This document shows positions 1 through 5,260 of a stretch of DNA of 5,260 nucleotides, piece by piece. A model generated the notes under the pieces. The model ran no database searches. It was not told the DNA's origin and saw nothing but the letters and a program-made list of their open reading frames with translations. The position numbers and the translations under genes are program-made. This DNA comes from Omnitrophica bacterium RIFCSPLOWO2_01_FULL_45_10 (lineage in GTDB: Bacteria > Omnitrophota > Gorgyraeia > 2-01-FULL-45-10): assembly GCA_001804165.1 (NCBI GenBank), contig MHFL01000049.1:1-5260 (forward strand). Direction: 5' to 3'. Numbering within the stretch: the stretch's first letter is position 1; every line of letters begins with the position of its first letter.

Positions 1-161
1 TCGGCCCTATAAGTGAATTGAAGCGCCTCTATTATTGAATGGCTCGTTTTAAGCCGCGAAAGATATGTATAATCATCGCCTACGAAATTATAGAAAAGGG
101 TAGGATGATAAACCATACATATGATCGCTAAGACAAATACTAAAACAAGGTGTCTTTTCAT
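1..161 (-). CDS. Membrane protein N-terminus, probable GT-C (PMT/GT39-like) glycosyltransferase, partial
   Basis: An open frame of 53 codons starts at ATG 159-161 and runs off the left edge, so only the N-terminus is visible and the 3' end is missing. The protein begins with a short positive segment (MKRH) followed by a hydrophobic stretch at about residues 5-18, which fits a first membrane helix or signal anchor. A loop follows with Phe-Val-Gly-Asp-Asp-Tyr at residues 26-31. An acidic pair just after the first helix is typical of lipid-linked-sugar-dependent GT-C enzymes (PMT/GT39/ArnT-like), where it lies in the first periplasmic loop and takes part in catalysis. The family assignment is inference from this short segment; another polytopic membrane protein is possible. 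The start overlaps the stop of the upstream methyltransferase as ATGA, and no clear SD precedes it, so translation is probably coupled. The context suggests sugar transfer at the outer face of the inner membrane. Confidence 0.68.
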   Translation of the reverse strand, partial: MKRHLVLVFVLAIICMVYHPTLFYNFVGDDYTYLSRLKTSHSIIEALQFTYRA

Positions 162-1177
162 GGCTCAATTTTTCTCGCTACTACCGTTATCACGGATCCG
201 GAAAAGAACGGTATGGATAGAAGTTCCAACAAAAATCCTATGGGAACATAAAATGGGCAAAGCAGCGATAAAAGCGCGAGATTCTTCAGGATTTTCGACT
301 TGCTCATACCCCGCATCCTGCCTGCCTTCCTGCTCAAAAGGTCCCATAGAAAATTAAAGTCGCCTCCCATTAAATTCAGCAAACTTTGAACGATTCCGAA
401 AAACCCGTACTCAAAAGAGAGACAACTCCGGCTCATCACATGAAACCCCGCGATTTCAAGCAGCCTTTCCATGCTCTTTGGCGTAAAATGAGATAAATGT
501 CTCGGCACATCCAAATGAAACCAGAATTGCCTTGAAATCCTGGATTGCCAGGAAGAAAAATTCGGCACAGAGACAAAAATCATCCCTTCTTTTTTGGTTA
601 TGCGCCAGATTTCCTCGAGCGCGTCTTTAGGCCGAAGCAGATGCTCAAAAACATGCCATAGGCTGACCACATCAAACGTCTCTCTCTCAAAATGGCGTTC
701 TTTAAAATCTCCTATCGAAACGTTTAATCTCAAGCCCTTCCTCGCAAAATCTGAACTAATCTCTGATAACTCGGTGCCGCAGACTTCCCATCCTTTTTGT
801 TGGAAATATTTCAATTGCCAGCCTCGACCGCAGCCGATGTCAAGCATGGAGCCATTGTTATCCCGAAAATATAGGAGTATTTTTCTTATCCTTGCCCACT
901 GATAAAATTTCACAAACTGCTTCGCGAAGAAATTATGAAGCATCATCTTTTCATCATAATACTCGCGGGGGTAAAAATCCTTTATTTCCTCCCGGGACGG
1001 TTGCGGATACGTGTAAATTAACCCGCAATTTTCGCATCTACGAATTTGAAAGACGGCGTTGGAAATATAATCTCTGGTTTCAAAAAGAACCGGACCTTCT
1101 CCTTTACAACAGACAGCGTAATCGTCAACCCTTTTTTGACGCGTTTCCTCTTGAACCAGGGGCATAATCATCTTCAT
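158..1177 (-). CDS. Class I SAM-dependent methyltransferase with N-terminal Cys (zinc-ribbon-like) motif
   Basis: The 339-residue protein should transfer a methyl group from S-adenosylmethionine to an unidentified acceptor, probably a sugar or lipid-linked glycan given its neighbours. The N-terminal part carries Cys23, Cys24, Cys48 and Cys51, the last pair in CENCGLIYTYPQPS, a segment characteristic of methyltransferases with a small zinc-binding domain before a Methyltransf_23-type Rossmann core. Motif I is LDIGCGRGW at 112-120. An acidic residue after the second strand (GTELS, Glu136) would bind the ribose, and DVVSLWHVFEHL at 169-180 matches motif II. VPNFSSW at 204-210 and the VPRHLSHFT block at 224-232 are family hallmarks near the active site. 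Residues about 255-272 and 297-327 are strongly hydrophobic, suggesting membrane contact. ATG 1175-1177 overlaps the previous stop as ATGA with no good SD; in-frame ATGs at codons 3 and 5 are alternative starts. The first cysteine pair is not a normal CxxC. The enzyme class is clear; the substrate is unknown. Confidence 0.9.
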   Translation of the reverse strand: MKMIMPLVQEETRQKRVDDYAVCCKGEGPVLFETRDYISNAVFQIRRCENCGLIYTYPQPSREEIKDFYPREYYDEKMMLHNFFAKQFVKFYQWARIRKILLYFRDNNGSMLDIGCGRGWQLKYFQQKGWEVCGTELSEISSDFARKGLRLNVSIGDFKERHFERETFDVVSLWHVFEHLLRPKDALEEIWRITKKEGMIFVSVPNFSSWQSRISRQFWFHLDVPRHLSHFTPKSMERLLEIAGFHVMSRSCLSFEYGFFGIVQSLLNLMGGDFNFLWDLLSRKAGRMRGMSKSKILKNLALLSLLCPFYVPIGFLLELLSIPFFSGSVITVVARKIEP

Positions 1178-1839
1178 TTAACAGCCAGAACTGCCCAGCA
1201 TATCGCGTCCCGTTTATCGATCCCGTCTCCTATCTTTCCTAAGAAGTAAAACATGAGTGAAGCGGGAAAAGATAAAACCCTCGAGATATTTTCAGCGGAT
1301 CTTAACCCAAAAAATGGCTTAAGGATGCGTGTAACGATATGGGTCTTCACGTCAACCAGCCTGTCGCCAACAAGAGAAAAAATCCCGCCGATCCTTTCGA
1401 CTGCCTCTACTCTGAATCCATTTTTTTCTAATAGATACTTTATCCCGTATCTAGTGAACCTAAGGTAATCATTTGGTTCATAATGAAGGCCCCACTCTTG
1501 GGGGACCGTCAGATACAAAATCCCTCCTTTTTTCATAACTCTTTTGATCTCGTTTACGGCCTTTTCCGGTTCCGGTAGATGCTCTAATACTTCAGTGCAT
1601 AAGACGCAGTCAAAGTATGCGTCTGGAAACGGAATCTCCTGAGCGCTTCCCAAAACATCCGGAGCGACCGATTTATTCTCGTCCATACCCACATACTCAC
1701 CGGCGTTCGCTAAATATCTTCTATGGGGCCTCGTTCCACATCCGACGTCAAGGACATTACCTTTAATGTAAGGCGAATATTTGCGAAACATCGATTCCTG
1801 AAGATTCTTGACGATGAAAGATGACGGGTAAAATCTCAT
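1174..1839 (-). CDS. Class I SAM-dependent methyltransferase (Methyltransf_11 type)
   Basis: This compact 221-residue protein has a single Rossmann-fold methyltransferase domain. Motif I is VLDVGCGTRP at residues 29-38. The acidic end of strand 2 is GMDEN at 51-55 (Asp53 is the likely ribose ligand). AQEIPFPDAYFD at 66-77 is the loop usual in Methyltransf_11 proteins, followed by EVLEHLPEPEKAV at 83-95. The later part, VPQEWGLHYEPNDYLRFT at 112-129, is a block often seen in methyltransferases of surface polysaccharide clusters. There is no signal peptide; a hydrophobic patch lies at about 188-202. The start at ATG 1837-1839 is supported by an AAGGAGAG site 9-11 bases upstream and by an ATGA overlap with the radical SAM gene. 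Its stop overlaps the next methyltransferase in the same way. It probably methylates a sugar hydroxyl, carboxyl or lipid intermediate in the same pathway, but the acceptor cannot be read from the sequence. Confidence 0.92.
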   Translation of the reverse strand: MRFYPSSFIVKNLQESMFRKYSPYIKGNVLDVGCGTRPHRRYLANAGEYVGMDENKSVAPDVLGSAQEIPFPDAYFDCVLCTEVLEHLPEPEKAVNEIKRVMKKGGILYLTVPQEWGLHYEPNDYLRFTRYGIKYLLEKNGFRVEAVERIGGIFSLVGDRLVDVKTHIVTRILKPFFGLRSAENISRVLSFPASLMFYFLGKIGDGIDKRDAICWAVLAVK

Positions 1840-3464
1840 AACGCGGCGCTCTCCTTGGATATCCAGCCGTTTGGAATTTTAGCTCTTATTTTTTTAAACC
1901 TATACCGCGTAATAATGCGCCCCATGACATTTACCAATCCTTGAACAATAGAACATATATATTCCAACTTCCTTTTGGATCTTAAAAATACCTTCCAATA
2001 CCAAGGGCCCAAACGCAGTTCAGTAAATAAGAAATGCTTTATGATTAACTTATTTATTATATCCTCAAAGTCGGCGTCGTATCCGCACAGATGAAATCTT
2101 CTGTCGCTCTTCCTATAATGATCAAGGCGCCATCCGAATAGTTCTGTTATCTCAGAATCGTCTTTTAACTTGTGAACGAAATATTTGTTGAATAACTCCG
2201 TCTTGGGCAATGGGATGGCCGCGCCGACGACCCCGCCTGAGGGCCGTAGCTTCTCCAAGAGCCTTATCGTATCCTGAAGCTGCTCTACGGTCTCGTTCGG
2301 AAGATTAATCATTACGCTTGCGAAGGCCCTTACCCCGTGTTTGCGAGCCAGAGAAAATATCTTCATCGTGTCAGCGGCCGTTATTCCTTTCTCTATCTCT
2401 TTAAGCATTTCATCCGAGCCGCTTTCAACTCCAACATCTATTTGCACCAGTCCGGAGTCTTTCATCTTCTTCAAAAGCGCCTCATCAACAAGATTGGACC
2501 TTGTCTCGCAGGCCCAGACCAAATTCATTTTCATGTTTTTCAATTCGCCGCAAAACTCTTCCGCGTGGGCTCTATCGACACAGAAGGTGTCATCCATTAT
2601 ATAGAAGCCGTCGATAGCGAATCTGTCTTTTAAAAATTTAATCTCTTCTATTACGCTCCTTACGGGCCTATAGCGAATGGGACGCGAAAATTTGTTCATC
2701 TTCCTTATCACGGAGCCGGAACAGAAGGTGCAGTTATAGGGGCAGCCGCGGCTCGTAAAAATTTGAACGCCGGAGATCCGCACGTGCCTTGTAACGAACG
2801 CATGAGGCCTTGTATAAAACCTCATATTCAATTTTTGATATACATTCATGGGCGATATTGAAAGATCGTTCATTATCGTTCTCACCTTGGTGCGGCGGGC
2901 CATGCCATTCTTTAAATATGAGATACCATCTATAGAATCATAATCTTCTTTGCCTGATTCTATATATTTCGCGAGTTCCAACAGCGTCTCCTCGCCCTCG
3001 CCGATCACCGCGAAATCAACCGGACTGGTTTCATATATGAACTGTTCGGGATACAGCGATGGATGAATTCCTCCTACCACTATAGGGATGCCCGATTTTC
3101 CTTTTAGTTCATTTGCTAACCTCATCACAGAATTGTATTCTCTCGTCATGCAGCTTATCCCTATGAGATTCGGAGAAGACGATTCGGCCTTTTTTATGAT
3201 CTTATCCACCAAGGAACTATATAACCCGCTTCCCGTAAACGGCTGCCTTTTCGCTATCGACATGGAGTAATTCGATATCCTGTTTTTAACGCTATCGAAA
3301 TAAGAACTTTCGGCCTTTTCGTCTACTATGTCAACGCTCATCCCGTTTGACTCCAAATAGGCGGCGAGATACAAAAGCGAGAACGGCAGGTAGTATTTAT
3401 AACTTCCATCCATGGCCCTCTCGGGCGGATTTATGAGCGAAACTTTAAACATACCTCTTGCCAT
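1836..3464 (-). CDS. B12-binding-domain radical SAM protein
   Basis: The 542-residue protein has the two-part layout of cobalamin-type radical SAM enzymes. The N-terminal Rossmann-like domain (about 6-170) starts with KVSLINPPE and includes LIGISCMTREYNS at 100-112, VVGGIHPSLYPE at 129-140 and VIGEGEETLLEL at 153-164, all typical of PF02310-like domains in this superfamily. The radical SAM core follows, with the 4Fe-4S cluster motif CPYNCTFC (Cys241, Cys245, Cys248), a DDTF segment at 291-294 and DVGVESGSDEML at 343-354, the usual SAM-contacting strand. About 120 residues follow the core. Relatives include methylases of unactivated carbons, cyclases such as BchE, and hopanoid enzymes such as HpnP and HpnJ; none can be assigned here. 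The loop after strand 1 lacks DxHxxG, so any cobalamin would be bound without a histidine ligand. Start choice is uncertain: ATG 3464 or ATG 3452 (MFKVSL), overlapping the upstream gene by 34 or 22 bases. The substrate is probably a glycan or lipid carrier, by context only. Confidence 0.93.
   Translation of the reverse strand: MARGMFKVSLINPPERAMDGSYKYYLPFSLLYLAAYLESNGMSVDIVDEKAESSYFDSVKNRISNYSMSIAKRQPFTGSGLYSSLVDKIIKKAESSSPNLIGISCMTREYNSVMRLANELKGKSGIPIVVGGIHPSLYPEQFIYETSPVDFAVIGEGEETLLELAKYIESGKEDYDSIDGISYLKNGMARRTKVRTIMNDLSISPMNVYQKLNMRFYTRPHAFVTRHVRISGVQIFTSRGCPYNCTFCSGSVIRKMNKFSRPIRYRPVRSVIEEIKFLKDRFAIDGFYIMDDTFCVDRAHAEEFCGELKNMKMNLVWACETRSNLVDEALLKKMKDSGLVQIDVGVESGSDEMLKEIEKGITAADTMKIFSLARKHGVRAFASVMINLPNETVEQLQDTIRLLEKLRPSGGVVGAAIPLPKTELFNKYFVHKLKDDSEITELFGWRLDHYRKSDRRFHLCGYDADFEDIINKLIIKHFLFTELRLGPWYWKVFLRSKRKLEYICSIVQGLVNVMGRIITRYRFKKIRAKIPNGWISKESAAL
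1849..1856 (-). promoter_or_regulatory. Strong SD site for the small methyltransferase
   Basis: The minus strand reads AAGGAGAG here, inside the end of the radical SAM gene and 9 bases before the ATG at 1837-1839 (11 bases counting from the AAGGAG core). It is the clearest ribosome binding site in the window and supports both the chosen start and independent ribosome entry in addition to ATGA coupling. Confidence 0.6.
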
Positions 3465-4624
3465 TGTCTGTAAAACCTATCCAGTCCGAAAACCTTGCTT
3501 CTCTCTTTTGCCCTCTTGGAAAAATTCTTCCATTCGTCTTCGTTATCAGTAAGAAATTTAGTCTTCTCTATCAATTCGTCTATTGTATCTACTAAAAAAC
3601 CGCTTCCCCCATCATTTATAATCTCTTTCTGACCGCCGGTGTTTGCCGCTATCGGGACAACGCCGTGACTCATCGCTTCGGCCGTAACCATCCCGAACGG
3701 CTCCAATCTCTCCGGCCTTTTCTCCTCGTCCACTCCCAGACCCGCGAGATGCCAGAATATCTTTGCCTTTGAATAGATTCTGTTTAGTTCGGCCTCTTCT
3801 AAATCGAAGTAAAACTTAACATTGTAACCCCGAGACATCTCTTTTAATCTACAAATATATTCGTCTGTGCCTTTACCTTCGACTACGCCGCCTGCCAGAA
3901 TCAGCCGCAAGTCTCTCTTGTCTTCGTCACAAATAATCTTAAATGCGCGGATCATCTTATCTCTACCCTTGCCGTCGCCATCTGGTCCCGGCGCGTTAAA
4001 ACGCGCGACGGACAATATGATATCCTCTTTTTGAGCGTTACAGTCTTCTGACCAGCGCACGGGAGGATTTATTATATCTACATCCTCTTTCCCCCATAAT
4101 TTCAAAATCCACTTTTTGGTGAATTCACTGACGCAGGCGATCTTGTCATAATGTGAAATAAAATTATGTTTTCCCGGAGGCGGAAGAAAAACTTTTCTTG
4201 CCAGATTTTTAATTTTTTTAAATCTTTCATGGTAGCGAAAAGAATGATAGGGATCCATCAAAAAATAAACTATCATCAAATTTTTTCCCGCTTGAGGTTT
4301 TATCTGAAAGCAGAACCCCCCCACATTATTTATAAAAAGGTCGTAAGATTTGGAAATTTCAGAAACCTTTTCACACCTCCTTATATGTTCCCAATTCCCG
4401 ATGATTCTTTTCCCGATCGCCGAGTGTGATTTAAAACTGAGTATCTTTGTTTTGAATTTACCCATCTTAAAACCGTATATTTTTTCTATAATACCGCAAG
4501 AAAAGTCTTTATCGCCCAGGAGGACCACATCGTTATCCTCCGCCAATTTGTCAGCGACGAAAAGAATATATTTGCTCGCGCCATTCACTACGTGAAAGAA
4601 AGCGTCGTAAATCAATATATTCAT
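3431..4624 (-). CDS. Family 4 (GT-B) glycosyltransferase
   Basis: The 397-residue cytoplasmic protein should transfer a sugar from a nucleotide-sugar donor to a growing glycan with retention of configuration. The N-terminal, acceptor-side domain begins with MNILIYDAFFHVVNGASKY, where a small-residue loop (NGASK, 14-18) replaces the GG loop usual in GT4 enzymes. Near the domain junction are KIACVSEFTKKWI at 161-173 and INPPV at 185-189. The donor-binding domain has ILSVARFN at 203-210, GKGRD at 218-222, LILAGG at 241-246 and the EPFGMVTAE block (Glu308 to Glu316, the E-x7-E motif), followed by AMSHGVVPIAANTGGQKEII. The segment WHLAGLGVDEEKRPERLEPFG at 291-311 resembles a GT4 subgroup that also recalls ALG11-like mannosyltransferases, but donor and linkage are not predictable. 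The start has an SD-like AAGGG just upstream. The length is normal and all expected motifs are present. It probably acts with the upstream family 2 enzyme on one repeat unit or lipid-linked oligosaccharide. Confidence 0.93.
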   Translation of the reverse strand: MNILIYDAFFHVVNGASKYILFVADKLAEDNDVVLLGDKDFSCGIIEKIYGFKMGKFKTKILSFKSHSAIGKRIIGNWEHIRRCEKVSEISKSYDLFINNVGGFCFQIKPQAGKNLMIVYFLMDPYHSFRYHERFKKIKNLARKVFLPPPGKHNFISHYDKIACVSEFTKKWILKLWGKEDVDIINPPVRWSEDCNAQKEDIILSVARFNAPGPDGDGKGRDKMIRAFKIICDEDKRDLRLILAGGVVEGKGTDEYICRLKEMSRGYNVKFYFDLEEAELNRIYSKAKIFWHLAGLGVDEEKRPERLEPFGMVTAEAMSHGVVPIAANTGGQKEIINDGGSGFLVDTIDELIEKTKFLTDNEDEWKNFSKRAKERSKVFGLDRFYRQWQEVCLKFRS

Positions 4625-4651
4625 ATAACCCTTATCGATATATGCGTGGCG
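4625..4651 (-). promoter_or_regulatory. 27-base intergenic gap with SD-like site for the GT4 gene
   Basis: This is the only intergenic space in the window. On the minus strand it contains AAGGG at 4629-4633, four bases before the ATG at 4622-4624, a plausible ribosome binding site. The gap is too short and too poor in recognisable -35/-10 elements to propose a promoter, and no terminator stem is seen, so read-through from the family 2 gene is expected. Confidence 0.55.
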
Positions 4652-5260
4652 CTATATCATCTTGAGTATGCGGCGGCCAAGCGCCTTCAATCGGGGAGGT
4701 AAATTAAGCCGCGCCGCGATATCTCCAAACAGAATAGGCAATTTGTAATCAAATAAATAATCTTTCCAAAAATAGGTCCATTCCCTAAGGTTTAGATAAC
4801 GGCGATATGGCGAACTTACCTTCCAGTGGCTCTTGATGGGGTCCGAAACGCGATTCGATGTCTTGCAATTAGAACGGCTTCTGGCGTAAGCGAATACCTC
4901 GTCCACATAATGGAATTGGTACTTGATAATAACTCTAAGCCAATAATCATAATCGATCGAGAAATACAGATCGGGATTGAAAAGACCTATATCTTTCACG
5001 AGTTTTTTTGAGTAAAACACAGCCGGCTGGTGGGGATGAAGTTCGTGTCTCCACCAGCGAAGTAAAACAGGCAAAGTCATCACGGGGGAACTCATTTTAT
5101 CGTGCGTGGAGTTGCCTTTTGCGTCCACAAATCGCGCCCTTCCGTATATCGCGTATCGGTTTGGGCCGTGATGAGGATTCATCTCATTCGCCACCTTATG
5201 AAAGACGTTTTTGGCATAATAATCATCGGTGTTTAGCCATCCGATGATGTCGCCGCGCGC
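4652..5260 (-). CDS. Family 2 (GT-A) glycosyltransferase, 5' truncated by window edge
   Basis: The frame is open from the right edge to TAG 4652-4654 and gives 202 residues; the true start lies outside the window. The GTG at 5192-5194 could be mistaken for a start, but the 22 codons before it encode the core of the fold: GDIIGWLNTDDYY (residues 3-15 of the visible part), where TDD is the DXD-type metal and nucleotide-sugar site of WcaA-like GT2 enzymes. Downstream, HQPAVFYSK at 77-85 and SIDYDYWLRV at 101-110 match the acceptor-side segments, with the acidic pair in DYDYW likely including the catalytic base. The missing part should be about 80-90 residues, containing the first nucleotide-binding strands, if the protein has the usual length of near 290. 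The C-terminal end is basic (RLKALGRRILK), perhaps aiding membrane association. It is an inverting transferase by family; donor and acceptor are unknown. The next gene starts 27 bases downstream, consistent with one operon. Confidence 0.92.
   Translation of the reverse strand, partial: ARGDIIGWLNTDDYYAKNVFHKVANEMNPHHGPNRYAIYGRARFVDAKGNSTHDKMSSPVMTLPVLLRWWRHELHPHQPAVFYSKKLVKDIGLFNPDLYFSIDYDYWLRVIIKYQFHYVDEVFAYARSRSNCKTSNRVSDPIKSHWKVSSPYRRYLNLREWTYFWKDYLFDYKLPILFGDIAARLNLPPRLKALGRRILKMI

Noticed and set aside
165..347. A 60-codon minus-strand frame within the larger methyltransferase
   Set aside because: It is out of frame and entirely inside the real gene's C-terminal coding region, with no motif of its own.
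594..1249. Overlapping plus-strand open frames of 67-102 codons opposite the methyltransferase genes
   Set aside because: They lie antisense to well-supported domains, show no recognisable motifs and have no convincing ribosome binding sites.
2337..2633. Two plus-strand frames of 87 and 98 codons opposite the radical SAM core
   Set aside because: They are antisense to conserved core motifs, overlap each other in different frames, and resemble no known family.
4166..4595. Plus-strand frames of 81-87 codons opposite the GT4 gene
   Set aside because: Low-complexity shadows of the lysine-, phenylalanine- and isoleucine-rich coding strand.
4633..4640. Small palindrome TATCGATA in the intergenic gap
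   Set aside because: Eight bases of AT-rich self-complementarity is expected by chance and forms no terminator-like stem with a T-run.
4652..5194. A complete 180-residue gene starting at GTG 5192-5194
   Set aside because: The frame stays open to the window edge and the 22 upstream codons encode the GDIIGWLNTDD motif essential to the family, so the GTG is an internal valine codon.

Overview
The window is one strand-biased block of cell-surface glycan (or glycolipid) biosynthesis genes. All six coding regions lie on the minus strand and are read from high to low coordinates. The style suggests a Gram-negative or candidate-phylum bacterium: intermediate base composition by eye, SD-like ribosome binding sites, ATGA stop/start overlaps, and a cluster mixing glycosyltransferases, methyltransferases and a B12-type radical SAM protein. 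Omnitrophota, Deltaproteobacteria-like lineages and similar environmental groups carry clusters of this kind, but nothing here fixes the taxon.

Layout in transcription order (right to left): (1) a family 2 glycosyltransferase whose 5' end is cut off by the right edge (4652-5260); (2) a complete family 4 GT-B glycosyltransferase (3431-4624) after a 27-base gap holding an SD-like site; (3) a complete cobalamin-binding-domain radical SAM protein (1836-3464) whose start overlaps the previous gene by 34 or 22 bases; (4) a small class I SAM methyltransferase (1174-1839), joined by an ATGA overlap; (5) a larger class I SAM methyltransferase with an N-terminal cysteine motif and a hydrophobic C-terminal end (158-1177), again joined by ATGA; (6) the first 53 codons of a membrane protein that looks like a GT-C (PMT/GT39-like) glycosyltransferase (1-161), joined by a third ATGA overlap and running off the left edge.

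The only intergenic space is those 27 bases, so the block is very probably one polycistronic, translationally coupled unit with its promoter outside the window. The inferred joint role is to add sugars from nucleotide-sugar donors (GT2, GT4) and from a lipid-linked donor (GT-C), with methylation or another radical-based change made by the two methyltransferases and the radical SAM enzyme. The product cannot be deduced from sequence alone. No tRNA, rRNA, CRISPR array, insertion sequence or convincing terminator was seen. The most notable feature is the B12-type radical SAM enzyme of unknown substrate set between glycosyltransferases and two different methyltransferases.
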